DNA from: Defluviicoccus sp.
GTDB lineage: Bacteria > Pseudomonadota > Alphaproteobacteria > Rhodospirillales > Defluviicoccaceae
DNA length: 64,000 nucleotides
Assembly (NCBI GenBank): GCA_029624735.1
Contig: JARSSM010000022.1
Coordinates: 124,001-188,000, forward strand
Reading direction: 5' to 3'
Every line of letters begins with the position of its first letter. Within the stretch, counting starts at the first letter, position 1. Of this stretch, positions 8,550-17,589 are shown in pieces. The notes under the pieces are model-generated. The model was not told where the DNA came from. It saw nothing but the letters and a program-made list of their open reading frames with translations, and did no database searches. Position numbers and translations under genes: made by a program.

Positions 8550-9305
8550 TCAGCCCTCGCTCGCCGCATTCGTACCCCCGCCATCCGCCGCGGGAAATCG
8601 CTCGGCCAGACGCCTCCGCGCAGCCGGCAAACCCTGATGACGCACACCATAGACGTAGCGCTCAAGGAAATAGCCGGCCAGCGCCATCCCCTGGCCGATC
8701 TCGGCCGCCGTTGCCGGCGCCCCCGAGGCGGTCAGGAACGGCGGCAGGGCGAGCAGTTTGGGACGATAAGGCGCGCCGACCGTGCGCGTCACCGCACGGC
8801 CCGTGCGCGGGGAGACGTAGGCCAGATCCGCGGTGGCACCGGTCACCGCGCACTGCGTAAGGTCAAGCCCGTAGCCGAGTTCTGCCAGCAGGGCGAGTTC
8901 CCAGCGGACGTAGTCAGCAGCCCAGCGCTCGGCGAGCGCCAGCACCGCCAGCAACGATTCGGCGGTGAGGAACACCGCGGTCATCGGCTCCCGCTCCGGC
9001 AGGGTGGTTTCCAGCACTGCACAGGCCGCAGCGAGCGCATCGAGCCGCGCCCGGTCGGCGAGGACGGCGGCGGAGACCGCGGTCTTGAGTTCGCACGTGT
9101 AGGAGCCAAGCGCATCGGCCAGGCGGCTGCGCCAGGACGCGCTCACGGTTGCGCCGGGCTGCAGGAAGCCGCGCCGCAGCCCGCCTGAGGCACCGCGAAC
9201 AAGGCCCGGATGGCGGCCGTGCGCCCTGGTCAGGAGGCTCAGGACCGCTGCGCCTTCACCGTGCGGCCGGGCCGCCAGGACGATTCCGTCGTCGCTCCAT
9301 TCCAT
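8550..9305 (-). CDS. recO: DNA repair protein RecO
   Basis: RecO, 251 residues, loads RecA on SSB-coated DNA in the RecFOR pathway. The N-terminal OB-fold begins MEWSDDGIVLAARPHGEGAA, as in the family; the helical C-terminal part includes YVRWELALLAELGYGLDLTQCAVTG. The usual zinc cysteines are not all present, as in many alphaproteobacterial RecO proteins. In relatives recO follows era closely; here an AT-rich patch of about 580 bp separates them. Confidence 0.92.
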   Translation of the reverse strand: MEWSDDGIVLAARPHGEGAAVLSLLTRAHGRHPGLVRGASGGLRRGFLQPGATVSASWRSRLADALGSYTCELKTAVSAAVLADRARLDALAAACAVLETTLPEREPMTAVFLTAESLLAVLALAERWAADYVRWELALLAELGYGLDLTQCAVTGATADLAYVSPRTGRAVTRTVGAPYRPKLLALPPFLTASGAPATAAEIGQGMALAGYFLERYVYGVRHQGLPAARRRLAERFPAADGGGTNAASEG

Positions 9306-9598
9306 CGGTTTGCTCGCCGACGCCTGCTCATTGCGTGCGCATAGGGGGCTGGCAAAATTGCCTTAACAGGTTGTTTACCAATCTTTTACAGTTTGTTAAC
9401 GAACGTCTCTCACAAAACAGTCTTATGCCTCTTATCAACTCATTAGGAATCATGTGTTTATATGCCATTTGCCCAAAAAACAGGCTTACTGGCGTGTTTT
9501 GCGTGGTAACGAAGTGTGCTAGAAGCAGGGGTCACTGAGCATACATGTGCAGATCGTAGCGAGAGCATATTGTCTCGGAGTGCGAGAGGGTTACAACC
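9306..9598. other. AT-rich gap between recO and a small ORF
   Basis: About 290 bp, much more AT-rich than either flank, with runs such as CTTTTACAGTTTGTTAACG and GTGTTTATATGCC. It contains no convincing ORF. A weak CtrA-like arrangement (TTAA at 9363, seven bases, TTTA at 9374) is present. It may hold promoters for recO on the minus strand and the small gene on the plus strand. A small RNA cannot be excluded. Confidence 0.5.
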
Positions 9599-9826
9599 GT
9601 GGCTGTTCACGACATCATGATTACTGAACCGCATCCATGTCGCCGTGGTTTTTTTCGGCGCATCTATGCGCGGGTTCAGATTTCGAATGCCGGGGCCTAT
9701 TGGATCTGGCGCCAGATTGATGAGCATGGCCTGCCGCTGACCGATGCCGAACGCCCGTTCGACAGCGAGGACGCGGCCCTTAACGACGCCATTCGGCAAC
9801 TGAACGGCAGCGCGGTCGCGATCTGA
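9599..9826 (+). CDS. small protein of unknown function
   Basis: A 75-residue ORF starts at GTG 9599 (ATG 9617 would give 69 residues). It has a basic N-terminal part (CRRGFFRRIYARVQIS) and a folded-looking C-terminal half, YWIWRQIDEHGLPL followed by an acidic segment DSEDAALNDAIRQLN. No known family is recognised. GC content and codon use resemble the chromosome, unlike the AT-rich DNA before it. It lies on the opposite strand inside an otherwise co-directional run of minus-strand genes. Confidence 0.55.
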   Translation: MAVHDIMITEPHPCRRGFFRRIYARVQISNAGAYWIWRQIDEHGLPLTDAERPFDSEDAALNDAIRQLNGSAVAI

Positions 9827-9885
9827 GGCCGCAGATGCCCCGATCGAAGCCCAGTGGCTGCGGCCGGCTCGGCAGCAGCACAGGC

Positions 9886-10836
9886 TTATGGCTTCGGCGG
9901 CTCCAAGCGGTGCCATTGCTGGCTCAACGGTGACTCGCGCCATTTCTCGCGGACCTGAACGCGCAAGAACAGGTGCACCGGCCGGTCAAGGAGGTGCGCC
10001 AGGTCCTGCCGCGCCGCTTCGCCGATGCGGCGCAGCTGCTGGCCGCCCTTGCCGATCAGGATGCCCTTCTGGCCTGACCGCTCGACGATAATGGTCTGTT
10101 CGATGCGCAGGCTGCCGTCCGCCCGCTCCTGGCAGAGCTCGGTTCGCACCGCGCACGCATACGGCACCTCCTGCTGCAGCTGCCAGAACAGCTTCTCGCG
10201 GGTAATCTCCGCAGCGAGGAAGGAGATCGGCGCATCGGAAACCTCATCGGCCGGGAACAGCCACGGGCCTCCCGGCAACCGCTGCACCAGATAGTCGGCC
10301 AAGTCGTCGACGCCGTCGCCATGCAGTGCCGAAACCATGAGGATCCGCTCGAACACGGCCATCGCCTGCAGCTCGGCCGCGAGGCTCAACAGTGACGGCT
10401 TCGCCACTGCATCGACCTTGTTGAGGACGGCAATCCCCGTGCGTCCGGCTTGCTTCAGCCACTGCGCTACCTCTGTGGCTGCCGCATCGATGCCGCGATT
10501 GCTGTCGAGCAGCAGCGCGATGACATCGGCATCGCCCATGCTGCGCCAGGCGGTGTTGACCATCGCCGCATCGAGCCGCGAGCGTGGCTGAAAGAAGCCG
10601 GGATTATCGACCAGGATGATCTGGCAGCTGCCACGCAGGACAATGCCAAGGATGCGGCTGCGGGTGGTCTGGACCTTCGGCGAGACGATCGAAACCTTGC
10701 TGCCGACCAGCCGGTTGACCAGCGTCGACTTGCCGACGTTGGGCGCGCCGACGATTGCGACGAAGCCGCAACGGCTTTCCCCCGGCGGACCGTCCGGCGC
10801 AGCGTGTCCGCGCGTAGCCTCGCCCGCGCCACTCAC
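9886..10836 (-). CDS. era: GTPase Era
   Basis: Era, 316 residues, is the ribosome-assembly GTPase that binds the 3' end of 16S rRNA. G1 is GAPNVGKS, G3 is VDNPGF (asparagine where most Era proteins have threonine) and G4 is NKVD. The C-terminal KH domain contains ILIGKGGQQLRRIG. The N-terminus has about 22 extra residues. Start is GTG 10836, overlapping the rnc stop codon by GTGA, so the genes are translationally coupled. Confidence 0.95.
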   Translation of the reverse strand: MSGAGEATRGHAAPDGPPGESRCGFVAIVGAPNVGKSTLVNRLVGSKVSIVSPKVQTTRSRILGIVLRGSCQIILVDNPGFFQPRSRLDAAMVNTAWRSMGDADVIALLLDSNRGIDAAATEVAQWLKQAGRTGIAVLNKVDAVAKPSLLSLAAELQAMAVFERILMVSALHGDGVDDLADYLVQRLPGGPWLFPADEVSDAPISFLAAEITREKLFWQLQQEVPYACAVRTELCQERADGSLRIEQTIIVERSGQKGILIGKGGQQLRRIGEAARQDLAHLLDRPVHLFLRVQVREKWRESPLSQQWHRLEPPKP

Positions 10837-11543
10837 GATCGGGCAGCTCCCGCTTCCTGCAAGAAAGACAGCGCGCGCTCCGCAGCCGCCTGCTCGGCAA
10901 CCCGTTTGGACGCGCCACTGCCGCGCACGGGCGGAATGTCCGGCACGACCACTTCGACCACGAACGTCGGCCCATGCGCCGGCCCGTCACGGCCGACCTC
11001 GCGGTACACCGGCGGTGGCAGGCCGCGCCCCTGCACCCACTCCTGCAGGGCCGTCTTGGCGTCCTTGGGCGCCGTCACGTGCCCCTCGATCATCGGCTGC
11101 CACTGACGGCTCACAAACAACAGCGCCGCCCCCAAACCGCCGTCGAGGTAGATGGCCGCGATCAGGGCTTCACATGCATCGGCGAGCAGGCCCGGGTTGT
11201 CGCGGCCGCCGGTTTCCTCCTCGCCCCGCGACATGCGCAGCAACTTCGGCAGGCCAATGCTGCGCGCGACCTCGTTGAGCGCCTCGCGGCGCACAAGCGC
11301 CGCGTGCCGGCGGGCAACGCTGCCAACCGCTTCGGCCGGAAAGCGCTCATGCAGGAGGTGCGCGATCGCGAGGCCCAACACCCGATCGCCGAGGAACTCG
11401 AGCCGTTCGTTCGAGTCGGCGCTGCCGCGGTAACTGGCATGGACCAGCGCCTGGCCAAGCAATGCACGATTGCCGAAGGAGTACCCCACGTCTCGCTGCA
11501 GCCGCGTCAGATCGTCGTCGTCGGGGCCGCAGGGCAGGCTCAT
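10833..11543 (-). CDS. rnc: ribonuclease III
   Basis: RNase III, 236 residues, cuts double-stranded RNA, including rRNA precursors. The signature is NERLEFLGDRVLGL, with catalytic carboxylates there and in the later DACEALIAAIYLDGG. A dsRNA-binding domain fills the C-terminus. The start is ATG 11543, which overlaps the lepB stop as ATGA; the longer frame to 11588 would run into lepB. It is also coupled to era through a GTGA overlap. Confidence 0.95.
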   Translation of the reverse strand: MSLPCGPDDDDLTRLQRDVGYSFGNRALLGQALVHASYRGSADSNERLEFLGDRVLGLAIAHLLHERFPAEAVGSVARRHAALVRREALNEVARSIGLPKLLRMSRGEEETGGRDNPGLLADACEALIAAIYLDGGLGAALLFVSRQWQPMIEGHVTAPKDAKTALQEWVQGRGLPPPVYREVGRDGPAHGPTFVVEVVVPDIPPVRGSGASKRVAEQAAAERALSFLQEAGAARS

Positions 11544-12274
11544 CGGATCGCTTTGAAGAAGCGGTTTACCCTCAAAGTGCGCGGCCATTCCCAGAAGCGC
11601 AGCGCATCGCCGTTGACGGAGAAGAAGATGAACTCGGCCCGGCCGATCAGGTTCGCCATCGGGACGAAGCCGACCTCCGACAGAAAGCGGCTGTCGCGCG
11701 AGCTGTCGCGGTTGTCGCCCATGACGAAGAAGTGGCCCGCGGGAACGACATAGGCGCCGGTGTTGTCAAACGGCCCGGTATCCGAGAGCTCGATGATCTG
11801 GTGCCTGCGGTCGTTGGGCAGCGTCTCGATGTAGCGGTTGTAGGCTTGCGTCATCCCGAGGCCGTTGCCGACCACAAAATCGCCGTCGGGCTCCCTTCGG
11901 ACCGGGGCCCCGTTGATGTGCAGAATGCCGTCAATGACTTGTACGCGGTCGCCGGGCAGGCCGATGATGCGCTTGATGTAGTCGGTCTTGTTGTCGGTCG
12001 GCAGCTTGAAGACGACGACGTCGCCACGTGCTGGCTCGCTCGCGAGCAGCCGGCCCGGAATCAGCGGCAGGCCGAGCGGTAACGAATAGCGGCTGTAACC
12101 GTACGAGAACTTGGACACAAACAGATAGTCACCAACCAGCAGTGTCGGAATCATCGAGCCGGACGGGATGCTGAACGGCTCATAAGCGAAAGTTCTCACC
12201 ACGAGAGCGATCAAGACCGCGTAAAAGATAGTCTTGAACAGTTCCCACAAGCCGTGAGCTTTAGTTTGTGTCAT
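11540..12274 (-). CDS. lepB: signal peptidase I
   Basis: LepB, 244 residues, is the inner-membrane serine protease that removes signal peptides. A single N-terminal helix (about 10-30) precedes the catalytic Ser40 in PSGSMIPTL and the general-base Lys101 in DYIKRIIGLPGD. Box E is visible as MGDNRDSSRDSR. One N-terminal helix rather than two is usual for alphaproteobacteria. It is coupled to rnc and sits in the acpS-lepB-rnc-era order. Confidence 0.95.
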   Translation of the reverse strand: MTQTKAHGLWELFKTIFYAVLIALVVRTFAYEPFSIPSGSMIPTLLVGDYLFVSKFSYGYSRYSLPLGLPLIPGRLLASEPARGDVVVFKLPTDNKTDYIKRIIGLPGDRVQVIDGILHINGAPVRREPDGDFVVGNGLGMTQAYNRYIETLPNDRRHQIIELSDTGPFDNTGAYVVPAGHFFVMGDNRDSSRDSRFLSEVGFVPMANLIGRAEFIFFSVNGDALRFWEWPRTLRVNRFFKAIR

Positions 12275-12378
12275 GATCGCTTGGATATTTACCTAAAAGA
12301 ACCGTTTGGCTGCTGCCCATGCAGCAACGCCAAGCGATTGCGGCGTCGCCGCATAGAGCCATCGACACGCACGCCGTG

Positions 12379-12801
12379 TCAAGGGATTGCACGGGGCTGC
12401 GCCGCGGCGCTTTCGGCCCAAATGAGGACGATCGCCTGTGCCAGCGGGTACTCGTCGGTGAGCGAGACGTCAAGTTTGGCCACCATCCCGGCCGGTGTCA
12501 TCGCGGCCAGGCGGGCGAGCGCTCCGGCCTGCAAGCGGATGAGCGGCTTTCCTGACGGCAGGACCACGACCTCAATGTCGCGCCAGGCAACCCCTTGGCG
12601 GAACCCCGTTCCAAGCGCCTTGGCACACGCTTCCTTCGCCGCGTAGCGCTGCGCGTAACGGGCGCAACGATTGATATGCCCCTCGCAGCGGGCCTGTTCC
12701 TGCAGCGTGAACACGCGTTCGAGGAAGCGCCCGGCAAAGCGCTCCAGCGTCCGTTCGATCCGGCGGATGTCGAGAAGGTCGGTACCGACGCCGAGGATCA
12801 T
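12379..12801 (-). CDS. acpS: holo-[acyl-carrier-protein] synthase
   Basis: AcpS, 140 residues, transfers 4'-phosphopantetheine from CoA to the acyl carrier protein. The N-terminal GVGTDLLDIRRI carries the metal-binding aspartate and RYAAKEACAKALGTG the second conserved motif with the catalytic Glu/Lys. ATG 12801 overlaps the pdxJ stop as ATGA, which fixes the start; the upstream open frame to 12990 is inside pdxJ. Confidence 0.94.
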   Translation of the reverse strand: MILGVGTDLLDIRRIERTLERFAGRFLERVFTLQEQARCEGHINRCARYAQRYAAKEACAKALGTGFRQGVAWRDIEVVVLPSGKPLIRLQAGALARLAAMTPAGMVAKLDVSLTDEYPLAQAIVLIWAESAAAQPRAIP

Positions 12802-13556
12802 GATTGCAGCGCTGGCACTGCGACCCGCCGCCATTCGTCCATCACGGCGCGCATGCGCTGCATGCTCGCCTCGAGGCCACAGAAGATCGCCTCGCCAATG
12901 AGGAAATGACCGATGTTGAGCTCGACGATCTGCGGGATCGCAGCGATCGGACCGACCGTCTCGTAGGTGAGGCCGTGACCGGCATGGCACTCGAGCCCCA
13001 ACCGCTCGGCCAGCGCCGCTGCGGCGGCGATCTCGTTGCGGCGGCGCTCGCGCTCGCCCGCAATGGCGTTGCAGTAGGCGCCTGTGTGCAACTCCACAGC
13101 GAATGCCTCGATCGCGCTGGCCGCCTCGACCTGCGCCGCTGCCGGCTCGATGAACAATGTCACCTCGATGCCCGCTTGCTTGAGCACGCGCACCACCGAA
13201 GCCAGCCGGTCACGGCTCGCAACGACATCGATACCCCCCTCGGTGGTCCGTTCCTCGCGCCGCTCGGGAACGATGCAAACGGCATCGGGCCGATGGCGGA
13301 CGGCGATCGCCACCATCTCGTCGGTTGCCGCCATTTCGAGGTTGATCGGTGCCGGGATCGTCTCAACCAGGGCGGCGATATCGTCATCCGAGATATGCCG
13401 CCGGTCCTCGCGCAGGTGCGCGGTGATGCCGTCGGCGCCGGCGCGCACGGCGAGGTCCGCGGCCCGCACGGGATCGGGATGACCGCCGCCGCGGGCGTTG
13501 CGGATGGTTGCCACGTGATCGATGTTCACCCCGAGACGCAGGTGGCGCTTGGTCAT
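12798..13556 (-). CDS. pdxJ: pyridoxine 5'-phosphate synthase
   Basis: PdxJ, 252 residues, condenses 1-deoxyxylulose 5-phosphate with 3-amino-2-oxopropyl phosphate to give pyridoxine phosphate. Landmarks are LGVNIDHVATIRNARG at the N-terminus, NLEMAATDEM with a conserved glutamate, and CHAGHGLTYETV near the C-terminus. The rel-pdxJ-acpS order is typical of alphaproteobacteria; acpS is translationally coupled downstream. Confidence 0.95.
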   Translation of the reverse strand: MTKRHLRLGVNIDHVATIRNARGGGHPDPVRAADLAVRAGADGITAHLREDRRHISDDDIAALVETIPAPINLEMAATDEMVAIAVRHRPDAVCIVPERREERTTEGGIDVVASRDRLASVVRVLKQAGIEVTLFIEPAAAQVEAASAIEAFAVELHTGAYCNAIAGERERRRNEIAAAAALAERLGLECHAGHGLTYETVGPIAAIPQIVELNIGHFLIGEAIFCGLEASMQRMRAVMDEWRRVAVPALQS

Positions 13557-13597
13557 CGCGTCGGTCCCTTGCTGTTCGACAGCGGACGTTTGAACCG

Positions 13598-15748
13598 CTA
13601 ACCGCGGGCGCGGTCGGCGGCACTGACCGAAGGCGCCGCCCGCAGGGCAGCAAGGATGTCGGTCAGGTGCTTGAGATCCCGCACCTCGATATCGACGATG
13701 ATATCGAAGAACTGCAGGCTGCGATTGGTGATCTTCAGGTTGGTGATATTGCCGCCGTTGCGCGCAATCACCGTCGTCAGCGTTCCCAGCGCTCCCGGTT
13801 CGTTAACGACGGTAACCTGGATCCGGCCGACATGCAGCGGCGCCAGATCGTCGTCGACTTCCCACGACACGTCGATCCAGCGTTCCGGCGTATCGGCAAA
13901 CACCTCCAGGCTTTCGCAATCGATGGTGTGAATGGTCACGCCCTTGCCGGTCGTCACCACGCCGACGATGCGGTCGCCGGGGAGCGGATGACAGCAGCCG
14001 GCGAAGTGGACCGCCATGCCCGGGATCAGCCCCTTGACCGGCACGCCCGCCGTCTTGCTGGCGGACCGGCGCTTGGCGCGCGAGAGCGGGACGACCTTCT
14101 GGTAAAAGCTCAAGCGCTTCTTTTTTGTCGCCGGATAAACGGCCTGCACCACTGCGCTGCCGGTGACGTGCCCCGCCCCAACCTGCGCGCACAAGTCCTC
14201 AACCGAGGTCTGCTTGAAATCGCGCAAGACGTTCTCGACCGCCTTCTCGGAGAACTGGTAGTCCTCCTCCTTGAATGCGCGCTCCAGGATCGCGCGGCCG
14301 AGCTGGCAATATTGCTCACGCTCGCGAAGGCGGACGAAGCGGCGAATGCGCGCCCGCGCCTTGCCCGTAACGACGAAGCGTTCCCAGGTGGGCGACGGCG
14401 TCTGTGCCTTCGAGGTGACGATCTCGACCTGATCGCCGTTCTTCAGCAGAGTCCGCAGCGGCATCAGGCGGCCGTTGACCTTGGCGCCGACGCAATGATC
14501 GCCGATATCAGAATGCACGGAGTACGCGAAGTCGACTGCGGTCGCCCCGCGCGGTAGGTTGATGAGGTCGCCCTTCGGTGTGAAGCAGAACACCTCATCC
14601 TGGAACATGTCGAGCTTGGTGTGCTCGAGGAACTCTTCCGGCCCGCCGGCGTGCTCCAGGATGTCGAGCAGGTCGCGCAGCCACCGGTAGTGGTGACCGT
14701 TGGCGATGTCGATGCCCTGCTTGTAGCTCCAGTGCGCGGCCACGCCGTTGTCGGCGACGTCATGCATTTCGCGGGTGCGGATCTGCACCTCAATGCGCTG
14801 GCGTTCCGGTCCCAGCACGCTTGTATGCAGCGAGCGATACCCGTTCGCCTTCGGTGTCGAGATGTAATCGCGGAAGCGGCCGGGAATTACCGGATAAGCC
14901 CCATGAATAATTCCCAGCGCACGGTAGCAATCATCGACCGTTTCGACAATGACCCGAAAGGCCATGATGTCGCACAACTGCTGAAAGCTCAAATTGTCGC
15001 GCTGCATCTTCTGGAAGATCGAGTACGGTGTTTTCTCTCTTCCGTAGACTTCGGCATCGAGACCGCTGCTGCGCAGGGTCGACCGCAGCCGCTCGATGAT
15101 GCGCCGGACAAGGTCGCCGCCTTGGTCCTTGAGGAAGCTGAGCCGCGCCAAGACGGAGTCGCGCGCGTATGCGTTCAGTTCCGTAAATGCCAGATCCTCA
15201 AGCTCGTTCTTCATCTCCTGCATGCCGATGCGTTCGGCAAGCGGGGCGTAAATGTCCATCGTCTCGCTCGCGATCCGCCGCCGCTTCATCGGATCAGCGA
15301 GATAGGACAGCGTGCGCATGTTGTGCAGCCGGTCGGCGAGCTTGACGATCAGGACGCGGATGTCCTCCGACATCGCGAGGACGAACTTGCGAAGGTTCTC
15401 CGCCTGTTTGGAGTGCTCGGACTGCAGATCGAGGCGATTGAGCTTGGTTACGCCGTCGACGAGACAGCTGATCTCGTCGCCGAACTGGGTGCGGAGTTCA
15501 TCCAGTGTTGCATCGGTATCCTCGATCGTGTCGTGTAGGAGCGCCGTCACGATCGTTGTCATGTCGAGCTTGTAGCGCGTGAGGATGCCCGCAACCTCGA
15601 GCGGATGCACGAAGTAGGGATCGCCGTTGGCACGCTGCTGGGTGCCGTGCTTGCGCATCGTGAAGACGTAGGCGCGGTTGAGAAAGTCCTCGTCAACCTC
15701 GGGGTCGTAGGACTTGACGCGATCGACCAGCTCGAACTGCCGGATCAT
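13598..15748 (-). CDS. rel: bifunctional (p)ppGpp synthetase/hydrolase
   Basis: Rel/SpoT, 716 residues, makes and degrades the alarmone (p)ppGpp. The hydrolase HD domain is intact (H48 in YFVHPLEV and H72-D73 in LLHDTIED). The synthetase domain has YSIFQKM and RDYISTPKANGYRSLHT. TGS (about 390-450) and C-terminal ACT (about 640-710) domains follow. It is the only RelA/SpoT enzyme here, as expected for an alphaproteobacterium. It lies between rpoZ and pdxJ. Confidence 0.95.
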   Translation of the reverse strand: MIRQFELVDRVKSYDPEVDEDFLNRAYVFTMRKHGTQQRANGDPYFVHPLEVAGILTRYKLDMTTIVTALLHDTIEDTDATLDELRTQFGDEISCLVDGVTKLNRLDLQSEHSKQAENLRKFVLAMSEDIRVLIVKLADRLHNMRTLSYLADPMKRRRIASETMDIYAPLAERIGMQEMKNELEDLAFTELNAYARDSVLARLSFLKDQGGDLVRRIIERLRSTLRSSGLDAEVYGREKTPYSIFQKMQRDNLSFQQLCDIMAFRVIVETVDDCYRALGIIHGAYPVIPGRFRDYISTPKANGYRSLHTSVLGPERQRIEVQIRTREMHDVADNGVAAHWSYKQGIDIANGHHYRWLRDLLDILEHAGGPEEFLEHTKLDMFQDEVFCFTPKGDLINLPRGATAVDFAYSVHSDIGDHCVGAKVNGRLMPLRTLLKNGDQVEIVTSKAQTPSPTWERFVVTGKARARIRRFVRLREREQYCQLGRAILERAFKEEDYQFSEKAVENVLRDFKQTSVEDLCAQVGAGHVTGSAVVQAVYPATKKKRLSFYQKVVPLSRAKRRSASKTAGVPVKGLIPGMAVHFAGCCHPLPGDRIVGVVTTGKGVTIHTIDCESLEVFADTPERWIDVSWEVDDDLAPLHVGRIQVTVVNEPGALGTLTTVIARNGGNITNLKITNRSLQFFDIIVDIEVRDLKHLTDILAALRAAPSVSAADRARG

Positions 15749-15796
15749 GACGGCCCCTCACGGCACCACCGCTGCCGCGATGCACCCCCCCACCGT

Positions 15797-16225
15797 TCAG
15801 ACTCCGTCCCTGTCCTGCTCGTTCCCCTCATCCGGTTCGGCTTCGTCGTCGAGGTCGGTGTCAGCCACCTCAAGCTCATCTTCCTCGACAACCTGCAGGA
15901 CGTCCGCCAGGATCTCGTCCCGCTCCGCCGCCTCCGCAAGCTCGGCGCCAAGCCCGATCGCCGCCAGTTCGGCGTCTTCGCCTTCAGGCTCCTCGATCTC
16001 GACGACCTTCTGCAGGCCGCGGATCAGGCCGCTTTCGAGTTCGCCCAGCTCAACCGTGCCCTCGGCGATCTCGCGCAAGGCGACAACCGGATTCTTATCG
16101 TTGTCCCGATCGAGGGACAACGGCGCGCCGGCGCCGAGGTTGCGCGAGCGTTGCGCCGCCAGCAGCACCAGTTCGAACCGATTTGGAACCTTAAGGACAC
16201 AGTCTTCAACGGTAACACGCGCCAT
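15797..16225 (-). CDS. rpoZ: RNA polymerase omega subunit
   Basis: Omega, 142 residues, assists assembly of RNA polymerase and mediates part of the ppGpp response. The N-terminal core [28 protein letters not shown] is characteristic, with [14 protein letters not shown] following. The last half is a very acidic low-complexity tail, common in alphaproteobacterial omega subunits. It lies 48 bp upstream of rel. Confidence 0.95.
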   Translation of the reverse strand: MARVTVEDCVLKVPNRFELVLLAAQRSRNLGAGAPLSLDRDNDKNPVVALREIAEGTVELGELESGLIRGLQKVVEIEEPEGEDAELAAIGLGAELAEAAERDEILADVLQVVEEDELEVADTDLDDEAEPDEGNEQDRDGV

Positions 16226-16319
16226 CCGATCGCCTCCGCAAAAACCTCACGGCCGGCGCAACCGAGCCTGCCGCCGACCAAGGTAAATGTAGGGTTTTGC
16301 CCGCCCCCGAAGCAAGCGC

Positions 16320-16841
16320 TTAACCGGGGGCGCCCACCACCCGGTCCTCGACCGGGACCGCCCACTGTTCGGCCGGCACTGCGGCCAGGAGTTCAGCGAT
16401 TCCCCTCCCGCTCACCGGATGCCGCCAATCCGGGGCCAGTTCCGCCAGCGGCTTGAGCACGAAGGCGCGCTGGTGCATGCGCGGGTGCGGCAGTTGCAGG
16501 CCGTCCGCATCCGCCCGCACCAGGTCGCCGAAAGCAACGAGGTCGAGGTCGAGAATGCGCGCGGCATTGGCGGCGCCGCGGCGGCGGCCGAACGCCGCCT
16601 CGACGGCATGCAGCGCCTGGAGCAGCGCGTCGGGCTCCCGGTCGGGTGCGACCTCGAGCACGGCATTGGTGCACGGCGGCTGGTCCGAAGCGGGCACCGC
16701 GGCACTTAAGTACCAGCGCGAGCGGCCAAGCAGCGCAATGCCATGGCCGCCGAGAGCCACGGTCGCCGCGGTCAGGACCGCCACCGGCGGCCCCCAGAAC
16801 GGGTCGGCAACGTTGCCGCCGATGCCGATGAAAACACGCAT
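16320..16841 (-). CDS. folK: 2-amino-4-hydroxy-6-hydroxymethyldihydropteridine pyrophosphokinase
   Basis: FolK, 173 residues, transfers pyrophosphate from ATP to 6-hydroxymethyl-dihydropterin in folate synthesis. It opens with FIGIGGNVADP and contains the signature RILDLDLVAFGDLV (aspartates that bind magnesium), followed by LPHPRMHQRAFVLKPLAELAP. Length is normal. folP and folB are not nearby. It is divergent from the NYN-domain gene. Confidence 0.93.
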   Translation of the reverse strand: MRVFIGIGGNVADPFWGPPVAVLTAATVALGGHGIALLGRSRWYLSAAVPASDQPPCTNAVLEVAPDREPDALLQALHAVEAAFGRRRGAANAARILDLDLVAFGDLVRADADGLQLPHPRMHQRAFVLKPLAELAPDWRHPVSGRGIAELLAAVPAEQWAVPVEDRVVGAPG

Positions 16842-16860
16842 GATCCGTGCTCCGGAGTGC

Positions 16861-16889
16861 TTGCGACGGTGCGACGCATCGACTACCTA
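16861..16889 (+). promoter_or_regulatory. sigma-70-like promoter candidate for the NYN gene
   Basis: TTGCGA (16861-16866) and TACCTA (16884-16889) are separated by 17 bp and lie about 80 bp before the chosen NYN start. The fit to TTGACA/TATAAT is partial. It was found by eye. Confidence 0.3.
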
Positions 16890-16971
16890 ACTGACAATGT
16901 TCTACTCAGACAACCCTCATGGATTTGAAACGCGCGCAGTCCGCGCATTTTCATCAAGACAAGGATCGCTG

Positions 16972-17565
16972 GTGTTTTATCCGCAAGAACGAATTGGGCT
17001 GTTCATCGATGGATCGAACTTGTATGCGGCGGCACGCGCGCTCGCGTTCGACATAGATTACAAGCGCCTTCTTGAACTATTCGCATCAAAAGGGCAGCTC
17101 ATCCGCGCGTTCTATTATACGGCTCTGGTTGAGGATCAGGAATATACGCCAATCCGGCCGCTGATCGACTGGCTCGATTACAACGGCTATACAATGGTCA
17201 CGAAGCCGACCAAGGAGTTCACCGACTCCTCGGGCCGTCGCAAGATCAAAGGCAACATGGACATCGAACTGGCGATCGATGTCATGGAGATGGCGCCGCA
17301 TCTCAACCACGTGGTCCTGTTCTCCGGCGACGGCGATTTCCGTCGCCTGGTCGAAGCCGTGCAGCGGAAGGGCGTGCGCGTCACCGTGGTCAGCACGATC
17401 CGCTCGCAGCCGCCCATGGTTGCCGACGAGCTGCGCCGCCAAGCCGACAACTTCATCGAGCTGCAGGACCTGCAGCCGCTGATCTGCCGTGTGCCGCAAA
17501 GCCGGGAGGACCGGCAAGGGTCGCCGCTGGCATCGCCGCCCGAAGCGACGCTGCCCGACGTCTAA
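16972..17565 (+). CDS. NYN domain protein, LabA/DUF88 family
   Basis: This 197-residue protein has a PIN-like NYN domain: LFIDGSNLYAAAR near the N-terminus, a central KGNMDIELAIDVMEMA and VVLFSGDGDFRRLVEAVQRKG, with the aspartates expected for a metal-dependent ribonuclease. LabA-like proteins are predicted RNA processing enzymes; the target is unknown. GTG 16972, preceded by AAGGA, gives the usual family start (FYPQERIGLF); the open frame back to ATG 16897 adds 25 residues without family character. The uracil-DNA glycosylase gene follows within 25 bp. Confidence 0.87.
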   Translation: MFYPQERIGLFIDGSNLYAAARALAFDIDYKRLLELFASKGQLIRAFYYTALVEDQEYTPIRPLIDWLDYNGYTMVTKPTKEFTDSSGRRKIKGNMDIELAIDVMEMAPHLNHVVLFSGDGDFRRLVEAVQRKGVRVTVVSTIRSQPPMVADELRRQADNFIELQDLQPLICRVPQSREDRQGSPLASPPEATLPDV

Positions 17566-17589
17566 GGCTTCGTGTCGGCGCCTTAGCCC

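Noticed and set aside
11544..11588. Upstream start of rnc at 11588
   Set aside because: The 15 extra codons lie inside lepB, and ATG 11543 forms the usual ATGA overlap with the lepB stop.
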